Assembly (NCBI RefSeq): GCF_014200575.1 | Contig: NZ_JACHBZ010000023.1 | Location: 1-64,000, forward strand | Direction: 5' to 3' | Origin: Mucilaginibacter saanensis | GTDB lineage: Bacteria > Bacteroidota > Bacteroidia > Sphingobacteriales > Sphingobacteriaceae | DNA length: 64,000 bases | Shown: positions 1 through 8,328 of the stretch, piece after piece | Position numbering within the stretch: the stretch's first letter is position 1 | How the letters are laid out: the number at the start of each line of letters is the position of its first letter | Translations under genes and position numbers: made by a program | Notes under the pieces: model-generated | Seen by the model: only the letters and a program-made list of their open reading frames with translations | Told to the model about the DNA's origin: nothing | The model's database searches: none

Positions 1-14
1 CAAATATCAACACA

Positions 15-40
15 AAGGGGTAGTCTTTCGGCTACCCCTT
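15..40. terminator. Hairpin, possible terminator
   Basis: A 9-bp perfect inverted repeat (AAGGGGTAG at 15-23, CTACCCCTT at 32-40) with an 8-nt loop. It could serve a gene left of the window. No long T-run follows on either strand, so terminator function is only likely. Confidence 0.45.
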
Positions 41-120
41 AACTTTTATCAAAAAATCTTTTTACCGGACAACAGTGAAACAAGTTCGGCATGACTTGGG
101 CATATATAACATAAAAAGCA

Positions 121-192
121 AACCTGTTATCCTGAGTAACGAAGGATCTATCTGCGATTATATTCTTCACTGCGTTCAGAATGAAAAGTTGT
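121..192. repeat. Degenerate REP-like inverted repeat
   Basis: The left part (ATCCTGAGTAACGAAGGATC) and right part (TTCACTGCGTTCAGAATGA) are imperfect inverted copies of the GTCATTCTGAACGCAGTGAA type of intergenic word often seen in Bacteroidota genomes. It lies in the non-coding gap downstream of the subtilase gene. Copy number elsewhere cannot be judged here. Confidence 0.5.
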
Positions 193-201
193 TGTTAGTT
201 G

Positions 202-1845
202 TTAATTAACCCGCTCGCCTTTCATCTTTGATGCTATCTGCAATGCTTTATAGGCATTAACAATGCCTCCGGTTTTGCTTAAGGTGCTAAAGTCAACTTT
301 AATGGTTTTGCTGCCTGGTTTGTATACCATAGTGCCTGTTAATGGCGTAGCCGACTCCAGGATAGCCTGCTTAAGTTGTTTAGCGCTTAAGGTTGGATAA
401 TATTCCAGTATTAAAGCAGCCGTTCCGGCTGTTATGGGCGAAGAAAAACTGGTGCCATCCTCGGTCATAAATTCGGCATCAGTGTCAACAGAGGTCACTT
501 TAACGCCGGGCGCAAAAACGTCAACATTTTTTTTGCCGTAATTGCTGAAATCGCCGGCAAGGTGCTCACCAAGCTTTGGTCCCGACGCCCCAACACTGAT
601 CAGGTTGTCTGCATCGGTTGAGCCATCTAAAAAAGTATCATTCGGAAAATCCGGATTGGCGTCCATATCTTCACTGTCATTTCCTGCGGCCTGTACCAGC
701 AATACATCTTTTGATGCGGCATATTTAAAGGCTTCATCAAGCCATTCTTTATGCGGCGATATTTTTTTGCCAAAGCTCATGTTAACAATTTTAGCGCCGT
801 TATCAACAGCATAGTGTATGGCGTTGGCAATGTCCTTATCATATTCATCGCCGTTAGGCACAGCCTTTATAACCATGATCTTTACATTATCGGCAACACC
901 ATTAATGCCATAGCCATTATTGCGTACTGCACCAATAAGGCCTGCTACACCTGTTCCGTGCGATGCATCGGCATATTTAAGTATATTATTGCCATACGGT
1001 TTGTGATCCATCGTATCCGGATTATCGCCAACTATGCGTTTACGGGCCTCCAAATCAGGCGACATATCATTGTTTAATTTCGCCAGATATTCGCTCAGGT
1101 CTTTAATAACAGCAGCATTGTTCATGTTACTGCCCTCCTGCGAAAATATAGAATCCCACACATATTTACTTTGGTTAAGCGTATCGTTGGTCATTTTAAG
1201 CTTTACCAGGTCGGCCTGTGTAAAGGTGGCGTTAGGCTGTAAATTAAGTCCTTTTTTAATGTAGCCACTGGTTACCATCAGCGCGTTCATTATAGGCTGC
1301 AATTGCTGGGTTTCGGTACGGGCCTTGTTAACGGTGGTATCGTAAACGGTTTTTACGCGTTTCCAGTAAGCATATTGCTTTTTATCCACCGTGTTGGTAT
1401 CGGTAAGGTTTTCGTATTTGCCTTTAAGCTTATTATATTCCCTAACCTCTTCGGTAGTTTCATTAAAATCTGCTTTTCCGTCGGGCCCGCCCAAAAAGTT
1501 CCAGCCGTGTATGTCATCTACATAACCGTTATGGTCATCATCAATTCCATTACCCGGAATTTCTTTGGTGTTTATCCATAACACGCTTTTAAGGTCTTTT
1601 TGTAAGGTATCAACACCGCTGTCAATAGTGGCTATCACAACCGGTTTGCTTTTTTTGCCTTGTAAAAAAAGATAAGCCGGTTTCAGGCTTATGCCATAAA
1701 AGCCGTTTTCTTTCTGATCCATCAAATGCCAGCCTTTTGGGGGATCAGGCTCTGTTTTGGGGATTATTTGTGCGGAAACGGTTATACTTAATGTTAATGA
1801 AACTAATAAAGCAGTGCTGGTAATGTATTTACGGAAATTAAACAT
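202..1845 (-). CDS. Secreted subtilisin-like serine protease (S8 family)
   Basis: Predicted exported subtilase of 547 residues. A signal peptide (residues 1 to about 26, ending VSAQ) is followed by the catalytic triad in usual order: Asp75 in ATIDSGVDT, His296 in SHGTGVAGL and Ser466 in EDGTSFSSP; the oxyanion Asn lies in AAGNDSED. Between Asp and His is an insertion of roughly 180 residues (about 110-290), Lys- and Asn-rich, far longer than in classical subtilisins. The ATG at 1845 is preferred; an upstream in-frame TTG at 1851 would add two residues only. No prodomain is recognisable between signal and catalytic domain. It is probably monocistronic, with the ALDH gene upstream on the same strand. 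It could act outside the cell or in the periplasm; the substrate is unknown. Confidence 0.9.
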   Translation of the reverse strand: MFNFRKYITSTALLVSLTLSITVSAQIIPKTEPDPPKGWHLMDQKENGFYGISLKPAYLFLQGKKSKPVVIATIDSGVDTLQKDLKSVLWINTKEIPGNGIDDDHNGYVDDIHGWNFLGGPDGKADFNETTEEVREYNKLKGKYENLTDTNTVDKKQYAYWKRVKTVYDTTVNKARTETQQLQPIMNALMVTSGYIKKGLNLQPNATFTQADLVKLKMTNDTLNQSKYVWDSIFSQEGSNMNNAAVIKDLSEYLAKLNNDMSPDLEARKRIVGDNPDTMDHKPYGNNILKYADASHGTGVAGLIGAVRNNGYGINGVADNVKIMVIKAVPNGDEYDKDIANAIHYAVDNGAKIVNMSFGKKISPHKEWLDEAFKYAASKDVLLVQAAGNDSEDMDANPDFPNDTFLDGSTDADNLISVGASGPKLGEHLAGDFSNYGKKNVDVFAPGVKVTSVDTDAEFMTEDGTSFSSPITAGTAALILEYYPTLSAKQLKQAILESATPLTGTMVYKPGSKTIKVDFSTLSKTGGIVNAYKALQIASKMKGERVN

Positions 1846-1870
1846 GTACAAAAGTTAGTAATAAAAAAAT

Positions 1871-3412
1871 TTAGAGGTCAAATTTGATCCCCTGCGCTAA
1901 AGGCAACGTTTTTGAGTAATTAATAGTATTGGTTTGGCGCCTCATGTAAACTTTCCATGCATCAGATCCCGACTCGCGGCCACCGCCGGTTTCCTTTTCA
2001 CCACCAAATGCGCCGCCGATCTCTGCTCCTGATGTACCAATGTTTACGTTGGCAATTCCACAGTCAGAACCAGCGTAAGACAAAAATTGTTCTGCCTCGC
2101 GCAAATTATTAGTCATTATAGCCGATGACAAGCCCTGCGGAACGCCGTTTTGGAGTTCAATAGCCTCGTCAATGGTTTTATATTTTATTAAATAAAGTAT
2201 TGGGGCAAAGGTTTCGTGTTGTACAATCTTAAAATGATTTTCCACTTCGGCAATACATGGTTTTACATAACAGCCTGAGGTGTATGCGTCGCCCTGTAGC
2301 TTGCCGCCTTCTACTACAAATTTACCACCCTCGGCCTTGCATTTTTCAATAGAATCAAGGTATAGGTTCACGGCATCATGATCAATAAGCGGGCCCATGT
2401 GGTTATGCTCATCAAGCGGGTTGCCGATACGGATCTGTGCATAGGCACTTACCAACTTTTGCTTGAAGGCTTCATAAACACTTTCGTGAATGATAAGTCT
2501 GCGTGTGCTGGTGCAACGCTGGCCCGCGGTGCCTACCGCTCCAAATACGGCGCCTATTAATGACATATCCAGGTCGGCATTTTCGGTAATGATGATGGCA
2601 TTGTTGCCGCCCAGCTCCAGCAGGCTTTTACCCAGGCGGGCACCAACCGCCGCACTTACGGCTTTACCCATGCGGGTTGATCCGGTGGCCGATATTAAAG
2701 GCACACGGGTGTCTGCGGCCATCAGTTCGCCAATATTACGGTCGCCGATGATCAGGTTTGATACCCCTTCGTCAATATTATTCCTTTTAAATACCTCCTG
2801 AGCTATGTGCTGGCAGGCAATAGCCGTTAGCGGTGTTTTTTCAGATGGTTTCCAGATGCAAACATCACCGCAAACCCAGGCCAGCAGGGAGTTCCAGCTC
2901 CAAACCGCCACCGGGAAATTGAATGCTGAAATAATGCCTACAATACCCAATGGATGATATTGCTCATACATGCGGTGCTCCGGCCTTTCGGAGTGCATGG
3001 TTAAGCCATACAGCTGGCGACTAAGGCCAACGGCAAAATCGGCAATGTCAATCATCTCCTGCACTTCGCCCAAACCCTCCTGCAGGCTTTTGCCCATCTC
3101 GTAGGATACCAGGGCGCCCAGATCCTGCTTGCTGGCACGCAGGGCCTCACCAATCTGGCGCACAATTTCGCCGCGTTTTGGGGCAGGCGTGGTGCGCCAT
3201 GTTTTGAAAGCTTTGGCAGCCTGTTCAACCACCTGGTTATAGTCGGTTTCGGTAGCAAATTTTACCGATGCTATTTTTTGACCGTCAACCGGCGATATGA
3301 TATCTTTTATAGTAGTTCCGGGGCTGCTGCCCCAGGTATTGCCAGTACTAAAAGCTTCATTAATATCGTTTATATGTAAACGTTTTAGAATATCTGAAAT
3401 ATCGAGGCTCAT
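1871..3412 (-). CDS. ALDH7-type aldehyde dehydrogenase (L-aminoadipate-semialdehyde/piperideine-6-carboxylate dehydrogenase-like)
   Basis: NAD-dependent oxidation of an aldehyde to an acid; similarity is strongest to the ALDH7 (antiquitin, AASADH) group used in lysine catabolism. Visible marks are PAPKRGEIVRQIGEAL (77-92), Lys188 in IWKPSEKTP, Glu266 in LELGGNN, catalytic Cys300 in GTAGQRCTSTRR, and the C-terminal block GGAFGGEKETGGGRESGSD typical of ALDH7. Length is 513 residues from the chosen start. The reading frame extends 18 codons upstream to 3466, but family proteins begin near MSLDISDIL, and a TACCTTTG -7 element lies at 3428-3435, inside the longer version. The substrate is inferred from family only; no other lysine-degradation gene is nearby. 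Confidence 0.9.
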   Translation of the reverse strand: MSLDISDILKRLHINDINEAFSTGNTWGSSPGTTIKDIISPVDGQKIASVKFATETDYNQVVEQAAKAFKTWRTTPAPKRGEIVRQIGEALRASKQDLGALVSYEMGKSLQEGLGEVQEMIDIADFAVGLSRQLYGLTMHSERPEHRMYEQYHPLGIVGIISAFNFPVAVWSWNSLLAWVCGDVCIWKPSEKTPLTAIACQHIAQEVFKRNNIDEGVSNLIIGDRNIGELMAADTRVPLISATGSTRMGKAVSAAVGARLGKSLLELGGNNAIIITENADLDMSLIGAVFGAVGTAGQRCTSTRRLIIHESVYEAFKQKLVSAYAQIRIGNPLDEHNHMGPLIDHDAVNLYLDSIEKCKAEGGKFVVEGGKLQGDAYTSGCYVKPCIAEVENHFKIVQHETFAPILYLIKYKTIDEAIELQNGVPQGLSSAIMTNNLREAEQFLSYAGSDCGIANVNIGTSGAEIGGAFGGEKETGGGRESGSDAWKVYMRRQTNTINYSKTLPLAQGIKFDL

Positions 3413-3427
3413 AATTATTACTTTTGC

Positions 3428-3435
3428 CAAAGGTA
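3428..3435 (-). promoter_or_regulatory. Possible -7 element for the ALDH gene
   Basis: TACCTTTG on the minus strand fits the Bacteroidota TAnnTTTG consensus, 15 nt upstream of the chosen ATG. No convincing TTG -33 element is seen at 19-21 nt. It supports the shorter start. Confidence 0.35.
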
Positions 3436-3651
3436 AAAATCTTAAGGCAATTTTTTGTTCACTCATCTTTGGCCCGCTAATTGATTGTCATTAATTATCA
3501 ATGCTTTGCACTTAAATAGTGTTAAAAATGTGTGAATGTTGAAAACTAAATTGCCGGTTAGACACATAGTTGTTGTATTTTGAACTCAATAAGTCTTTAA
3601 AAAGCAATAACAATTGTTAACCTAAAGCGGATGTTCTGCAAACAAAATTGA

Positions 3652-5055
3652 ATGGAAGAAGAATTTGAATTTGGTTTTACCGAAGATCCAAAGTTTTCGG
3701 TAGAACGGTACGAGGAGATGATCCGGAATCACGACCAGTACTTTTTTGATGCCCAGGCGTTTGAGAACATTATCGACTATTACATCGAAAAAAATGATCC
3801 TGCCAAAGCACTGCAAGTAGCAGAGTATGCACGTAACCAGCACCCTTTTGCCGCTGTTTTTTTAATTAAACAAGCCCAGTTACTGGTTGTAACCAATAAG
3901 GTGACCGAGGCTTTTGCTGCTTTAGACAAGGCTGCTATGCTTGAGGCCTCTGATGCGGATATTTATATCATCCGCGGCAATTTATACGAAAGTATGGAGC
4001 GCTTTGGCGAAGCCTTGGAAAATTATGAAAAAGCATTGGGTCTTGCTGAGGAAACTGACGAGATACTGCTGCATATTGCCTACGTATACCAAAACATGGG
4101 CGACTATGATACGGCCATAACTTACCTTAAGCTTTGCCTTAAGCAAAATATGGAAAATCAGGATGCCCTTTACGAACTGGCTTTTTGCTATGACGTAATG
4201 GACAATCAGCAAGAGAGCGTACAGTTTTATCAGCAGTATATTGATAACGAGCCCTACAGCTATGCGGCGTGGTATAACCTGGGTAATGCCTATACCAAGC
4301 TAAGCCTGTTTGAAAAAGCAATTGATGCTTATGATTATGCTATTCTTATCAAGGATAGCTTTGCATCGGCTTACTTCAATAAAGGTAATGCGCTGGTTAA
4401 CCTGGAAAAATATGCCGAAGCTATTGAGGTGTATCGCCATACCTTTGAGTATGAGCAGCCTAATGCCGATACTTATTGTGCCATAGGCGAGTGTTATGAA
4501 AAGCTGGAGCAAATGGATGATGCCCGGGCGTTTTATAAAAAATCTGTTAAGATGGATCCTAAACTGGCCGATGCCTGGTTTGGGATTGGGGTTACCCTTG
4601 ATTTTGAGGAACGTTATTTTGAGGCCCTGCACTTTTATAAAAAAGCGCTTGACCTTGACATTGCCAATGCCGATTACTGGTTTGCCATTGCTGATGCAGA
4701 GTACAAGCTGGGCCACATGACCGAGGCCGAACAGGCCTATGAAAAGGTGGTTGAACTTAACCCACTGGATATTGATGCCTGGTTAGACTATTCGTCAATA
4801 TTATATGAGCAGGACCGGCTGGTTGGAGCCATTGAGATTATATCAGAAGCTATAAAAAACAACCCTGAAGCAGCCGAGCTTTATTACCGGATGGTAGCTT
4901 ATTTATTTGCCAAAGGCGAATATAATGAGGCGCTGAACCAACTGGAAATGGCCTTAACAGCCGATCCGGAAAAACATTATATTCTTTTTGATTATCTGCC
5001 CCAGCTTCAAAAGAACAAAGTAATAGTAGATATTATCAACAGATATACCAAATAG
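3652..5055 (+). CDS. Tetratricopeptide-repeat protein
   Basis: A 467-residue protein made almost wholly of TPR motifs from about residue 40 onward; repeats such as AWYNLGNAYTKLSLFEKAID and AYFNKGNALVNLEKYAEAIE show the W/G/Y/A/P spacing of TPRs, roughly ten units. The N terminus is acidic (MEEEFEFGFTEDP). No signal peptide or membrane segment is seen, so it is probably a cytoplasmic scaffold. It is divergent from the ALDH gene and stands alone; a strong terminator follows at 5084. Partner and function are unknown. Confidence 0.85.
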   Translation: MEEEFEFGFTEDPKFSVERYEEMIRNHDQYFFDAQAFENIIDYYIEKNDPAKALQVAEYARNQHPFAAVFLIKQAQLLVVTNKVTEAFAALDKAAMLEASDADIYIIRGNLYESMERFGEALENYEKALGLAEETDEILLHIAYVYQNMGDYDTAITYLKLCLKQNMENQDALYELAFCYDVMDNQQESVQFYQQYIDNEPYSYAAWYNLGNAYTKLSLFEKAIDAYDYAILIKDSFASAYFNKGNALVNLEKYAEAIEVYRHTFEYEQPNADTYCAIGECYEKLEQMDDARAFYKKSVKMDPKLADAWFGIGVTLDFEERYFEALHFYKKALDLDIANADYWFAIADAEYKLGHMTEAEQAYEKVVELNPLDIDAWLDYSSILYEQDRLVGAIEIISEAIKNNPEAAELYYRMVAYLFAKGEYNEALNQLEMALTADPEKHYILFDYLPQLQKNKVIVDIINRYTK

Positions 5056-5056
5056 A

Positions 5057-5260
5057 TTTGCAGAAGTGCAAATTTCAGGTGCTATGCGGATAATGTGTGA
5101 TTTAACATCATATATTATCCGCATTTTTTTTACAACCGGTTTGAATTTATTGGCACCCGCAATTTGTACATCTGTAATTGGCAACCTGAAATTTACATAC
5201 AGGTACTTTTGTAATTCAGAATTTACAAAAACTTCATCATTTCCACATCTGAAATCTGCA
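5057..5260. repeat. Word-type inverted repeat (word GCAAATTTCAGGTGC)
   Basis: The plus strand has CAGAAGTGCAAATTTCAGGT at 5061-5080. The minus strand has the related ACAGATGTACAAATTGCGGG (within 5155-5180) and TGTAAATTTCAGGTTGCC (within 5180-5197), then GTGCAGATTTCAGATGTGG (within 5240-5260). An exact 11-bp inverted pair is AAATTTCAGGT 5070-5080 and ACCTGAAATTT 5184-5194. A short word is thus repeated imperfectly on both strands, flanking and enclosing the 5084 hairpin. See findings for the related loci. Confidence 0.6.
5084..5131 (+). terminator. Intrinsic terminator after the TPR gene
   Basis: Perfect 11-bp stem ATGCGGATAAT (5084-5094) with ATTATCCGCAT (5114-5124), extendable through G-U pairs to about 18 bp with a 5-nt loop, followed by an eight-T run. 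Confidence 0.85.
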
Positions 5261-5342
5261 CACTTGTATAGCAGATTTTGATTTTTTTTCCGACATTTGC
5301 GGCATTAGAACTTTTAGTTATAGGCTATAACCAACTACTTAT

Positions 5343-6104
5343 ATGAATTATACTATCAATGATCTTCCGGAACGTACAGCCAAACCTCGCGATAAAGGTA
5401 TTACTATGGTGATGGACAAGGGGTTAAGTTTAAGAGAGGTTGAAGATTTTATTGAGGTTGGTGGCGCTTATACAGATATTGTTAAATTAGGTTGGGCAAC
5501 ATCATACGTTACACCAAATTTGAGCGAAAAAATAAAATTATACCAGGATGCTGGTATTCCTGTATACTTTGGTGGTACTTTATTTGAAGCTTTCATTGTC
5601 AGGAAACAATTTGATGACTACTGTCGTATACTGGATAAATACAAGCTGGAGCATTGCGAAGTATCTGACGGATCAATTACTATTGAGCACGAAGTAAAGT
5701 GCGAATACATTAGTAAACTGGCCAAACAGGTAACCGTGATATCAGAAGTGGGCTCAAAAGATGTGCAAAAGATATTTGCTCCTTACAAATGGATCAAACT
5801 GATGAATGCCGAAATTGAAGCCGGCTCCTGGAAGGTAATAGCCGAAGCCCGCGAAAGTGGTAATGTAGGCATATATCGCGACTCGGGCGAGGTAAGGCAA
5901 GGGTTGGTTGATGAAATATTAACCCAGATACCGGAGGGTACCATTATTTGGGAAGCTCCGCAAAAAGCGCAGCAGGTTTGGTTTATTAAACTGATTGGCG
6001 CCAACGTAAGCTTAGGCAATATTGCCCCTGCTGATATTATACCCCTCGAAACATTGCGACTGGGAATCAGGAGCGATACTTTCGATCATTTTTTGAATTT
6101 ATAA
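5343..6104 (+). CDS. comA: Phosphosulfolactate synthase (ComA family)
   Basis: Expected to add sulfite to phosphoenolpyruvate giving (2R)-phospho-3-sulfolactate, the first step of coenzyme M synthesis in methanogens. The 253 residues match the family length and contain the TIM-barrel features KGITMVMDKGLS, DIVKLGWATSYV, IPVYFGGTLFEAF, CEVSDGSI and the C-terminal GNIAPADIIPLETLRLGIR. Bacteria do not make coenzyme M by the archaeal route as a rule; in Bacteroidota the product may feed sulfolactate or sulfonolipid chemistry, which is inference. It is monocistronic between two terminators. The shikimate dehydrogenase gene lies downstream, separated by a small gene on the opposite strand. Confidence 0.88.
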   Translation: MNYTINDLPERTAKPRDKGITMVMDKGLSLREVEDFIEVGGAYTDIVKLGWATSYVTPNLSEKIKLYQDAGIPVYFGGTLFEAFIVRKQFDDYCRILDKYKLEHCEVSDGSITIEHEVKCEYISKLAKQVTVISEVGSKDVQKIFAPYKWIKLMNAEIEAGSWKVIAEARESGNVGIYRDSGEVRQGLVDEILTQIPEGTIIWEAPQKAQQVWFIKLIGANVSLGNIAPADIIPLETLRLGIRSDTFDHFLNL

Positions 6105-6127
6105 CTGATCTTACTATAAGTTGCTAA

Positions 6128-6158
6128 AGTCTTCAGATTTATTTTGAAGGCTTTTTTT
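6128..6158 (+). terminator. Intrinsic terminator after comA
   Basis: AGTCTTCA (6128-6135) pairs with TGAAGGCT (6145-6152; one G-U) and is followed by a T-run to 6158. A second hairpin, CCACAGCC-gggt-GGCTGTGG at 6193-6212, follows without a T-run. Confidence 0.75.
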
Positions 6159-6316
6159 ATATGCTTTAAAGTGATGAATTACCCCAATATCGCCACAGCC
6201 GGGTGGCTGTGGGATATTTACCGATTAAGCCAGAAACCGGCGGGGTAAGGGGGCAAATAATTGGTTAGTATTTGAGCTTTGTAATTATAAAGTGGCGGCA
6301 TCCAGTTGATGACGTA

Positions 6317-6520
6317 CTACCTCACCATCTTATAAAATTGTTTAAAACACTTTTCGCAACGATAATGCTTGAGTGGTAACCATGATAGCGTTAACTTAAC
6401 GGAGATGCCCCTGGGTATCCTCTGGCAATAATTGTTATTGCAGCGGGGGCAGCTTATCGCTTTTTTATTGGGCGTATTTATTATTTCGTTTAACTTTTGT
6501 TCATTAACGATTACGTTCAT
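6317..6520 (-). CDS. Small CxxC...CxxC zinc-ribbon protein
   Basis: A protein of 67 residues from the ATG at 6520 (an in-frame ATG at 6544 gives 75). It has two knuckles, CPRC and CEKC, separated by about 30 residues with the basic stretch RIPRGISVKL and an aromatic LPLKHYRC, then FKQFYKMVR. This is the pattern of small bacterial zinc-ribbon proteins annotated as hypothetical. No signal or membrane segment is seen. It is on the opposite strand between comA and aroE. The function is unknown; nucleic-acid or protein binding is possible. Confidence 0.6.
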   Translation of the reverse strand: MNVIVNEQKLNEIINTPNKKAISCPRCNNNYCQRIPRGISVKLTLSWLPLKHYRCEKCFKQFYKMVR

Positions 6521-6876
6521 AATTAACAGGGGCATTTGCAACAAAACTCACTTAAAGCAATTTAACAAAACTGCCATTTTATGTTACAAAACTGCCAGTA
6601 TGGGTAGTTAAAAGGCGTTTTGGGTATTTAAAGATTTTTTTTTGATAAAAGCCGTTGCAACATGTTGTTTGTATTGTTAATCCAAGTTTTATTCCTGTAG
6701 GTTGTTAAGGTGTTTGAATATTGCTTTTTGTGCATCTCCTTTTTTTGTTGATTTTAAATCAATAATTAAAATTGGTGGTTTTCTTTATAATATTACATGC
6801 CGAAAGTTTCAGCAATAACAGAGGGCTTTGGTGTATATCTTTATATTTTTGCAGGCAGTACCAAAATAATTGATGA
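6521..6876. other. Intergenic region with three spaced direct repeats
   Basis: Between the zinc-ribbon gene and aroE. ACAAAACTGCCA occurs at 6565-6576 and 6586-6597 (21-bp period), with a partial copy ACAAAACTCA at 6541-6550. The rest is AT-rich with long T-runs, and no gene is recognised. Confidence 0.5.
6844..6851 (+). promoter_or_regulatory. Possible -7 element for aroE-gldD
   Basis: TATTTTTG fits TAnnTTTG and lies 26 nt before the aroE ATG. No clear -33 TTG is seen at the expected spacing. Confidence 0.4.
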
Positions 6877-7677
6877 ATGAAACAATACGGGCTTATAGGT
6901 TATCCGCTTTCACATTCTTTTTCAAAGAAATATTTTACCGAAAAGTTTAAGAACGAAAATATTGAAGACGCAGTTTATGATGTGTATCCGCTTGAAAACA
7001 TCAAGGATCTGCAGGACCTGCTTGATCAGTATCCTAATATTTGCGGGCTGAATGTAACTATACCGCACAAGGTTGCAGTATTACCTTACCTGGATTGGAT
7101 TGAGCACGATGCCCGGACTGCAGGCGCTGTAAATTGTATCTGCGTAATTGCAGAAAGCCCGGTACAGGCCGCTTTTTCTGGTGAGGTGGGTATTAAGGGA
7201 CACGACTTCAGGTTAGAAGGGTACAACACAGATTTGTATGGTTTTGAAATGTCAATAAAACCCCTGATTAAAGATACCAATGAGGAGGCCCTGGTGCTGG
7301 GCGATGGCGGCGCTGCAAAAGCCGTTAAATGTGTATTGGAAAATATGGGTATTACGTATAAGGTAGTTACCCGTAAGCCGCATGCCGATCATATTTTATT
7401 CAGCGATCTTAAACCGCATCATGTTAAGCAGCATAAGATCATTATTAATACCACTCCGGTTGGTACATCGCCCAAGGTTGATGAATGCCCGCCTATACCC
7501 TATGAAGCTATAACAGACGAGCATTTATTGTATGACCTGATATACAACCCAGAAGAAACCATGTTTTTAAGAAAAGGGCGCGAGCAAGGGGCAGTAACAA
7601 AGAATGGCTACGAGATGCTCATTTTACAGGCTGAAAGGTCATGGGAAATCTGGAACGCCAAAGATAACCGCCTATGA
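6877..7677 (+). CDS. aroE: Shikimate dehydrogenase
   Basis: NADPH-dependent reduction of 3-dehydroshikimate to shikimate in aromatic amino-acid synthesis. The 266 residues hold the substrate site (SHSFSKKYF, Ser12/Ser14; NVTIPHK with Lys65; NTD with Asp119), a nucleotide-binding loop VLGDGGAAKAV (normally GAGGA, here GDGGA), NTTPVGTSP, and the end motif TKNGYEMLILQA. A Bacteroidota-type insertion of about 20 residues lies near 91-112. The stop codon overlaps the gldD start (ATGA), so the two are translationally coupled. Confidence 0.95.
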   Translation: MKQYGLIGYPLSHSFSKKYFTEKFKNENIEDAVYDVYPLENIKDLQDLLDQYPNICGLNVTIPHKVAVLPYLDWIEHDARTAGAVNCICVIAESPVQAAFSGEVGIKGHDFRLEGYNTDLYGFEMSIKPLIKDTNEEALVLGDGGAAKAVKCVLENMGITYKVVTRKPHADHILFSDLKPHHVKQHKIIINTTPVGTSPKVDECPPIPYEAITDEHLLYDLIYNPEETMFLRKGREQGAVTKNGYEMLILQAERSWEIWNAKDNRL

Positions 7678-8258
7678 AATATATAGGTTTATTGCTCATT
7701 GCCGCGTTGTTTTTTTCTGCCTGTGGCGGCAATCGTGATTACTCTCCAAAACCACGGGGGTATTATCGTATCGCTTTCCCAAAAAAGGAATACCAGGATT
7801 ATAATACCGGCTGCCCGTATACATTTAGCTACCCTAAATATGCCATTATTGAACCCGATAAAACCAGGGGAGCAAAGTCATGCTGGGTAAATATGCAGTT
7901 TCCGCAGTTTAGGGCTACGCTGCATTTAAGCTATCAGCCCATTACCTCCAAAAAGGTATTTAATGAGCTGGTTGAGGATGCGCGTACATTTGCTTTTAAA
8001 CATACCGTAAAAGCTACATCAATAGATGAGGGAATTATTGGCTATGCCGACCGCAAAGTTTACGGTATTTATTACACCATTGATGGTAATGCGGCATCGT
8101 CTGCACAGTTTTTCCTGACAGATAGTACTAAGAATTACCTGCGCGGGGCGCTCTACTTTAACACCGAACCCCGTCTTGACTCCATACAGCCGGTACTTAA
8201 TTTCATAAAAAAAGATATGGAAGTGATGATCAAAAGCTTTAAATGGACAGCCCCCTAA
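7674..8258 (+). CDS. gldD: Gliding motility lipoprotein GldD
   Basis: A 194-residue lipoprotein. The signal peptide ends in the lipobox SACGG (Cys about residue 17), then DYSPKPRGYYRIAFPKKEY, the hallmark of GldD. GldD is needed for gliding motility and type IX secretion function in Flavobacterium johnsoniae (established for the family). The other core genes gldB, gldK-N and gldJ are not in this window. It overlaps aroE by 4 bp. The 3' end runs into a long inverted repeat shared with the convergent E1 gene. Confidence 0.92.
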   Translation: MKYIGLLLIAALFFSACGGNRDYSPKPRGYYRIAFPKKEYQDYNTGCPYTFSYPKYAIIEPDKTRGAKSCWVNMQFPQFRATLHLSYQPITSKKVFNELVEDARTFAFKHTVKATSIDEGIIGYADRKVYGIYYTIDGNAASSAQFFLTDSTKNYLRGALYFNTEPRLDSIQPVLNFIKKDMEVMIKSFKWTAP

Positions 8259-8328
8259 CCCGCTAAAGGGGGAGTTTTTGATTAGCATCATTATCTTTGT
8301 AGTTCCCCCTTTAGGGGGGTAGGGGGCT
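8249..8328. repeat. Long inverted repeat of the CCCTAAAGGG family
   Basis: Two 25-nt arms (8249-8273 and 8304-8328), complementary except at two positions, with core CTAAAGGGGGA and loop 8274-8303. It covers the last codons and stop of gldD and the stop of the convergent E1 gene. It probably also acts as a bidirectional terminator. Related pieces occur at 13629-13741 and 61287-61315. Confidence 0.75.
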
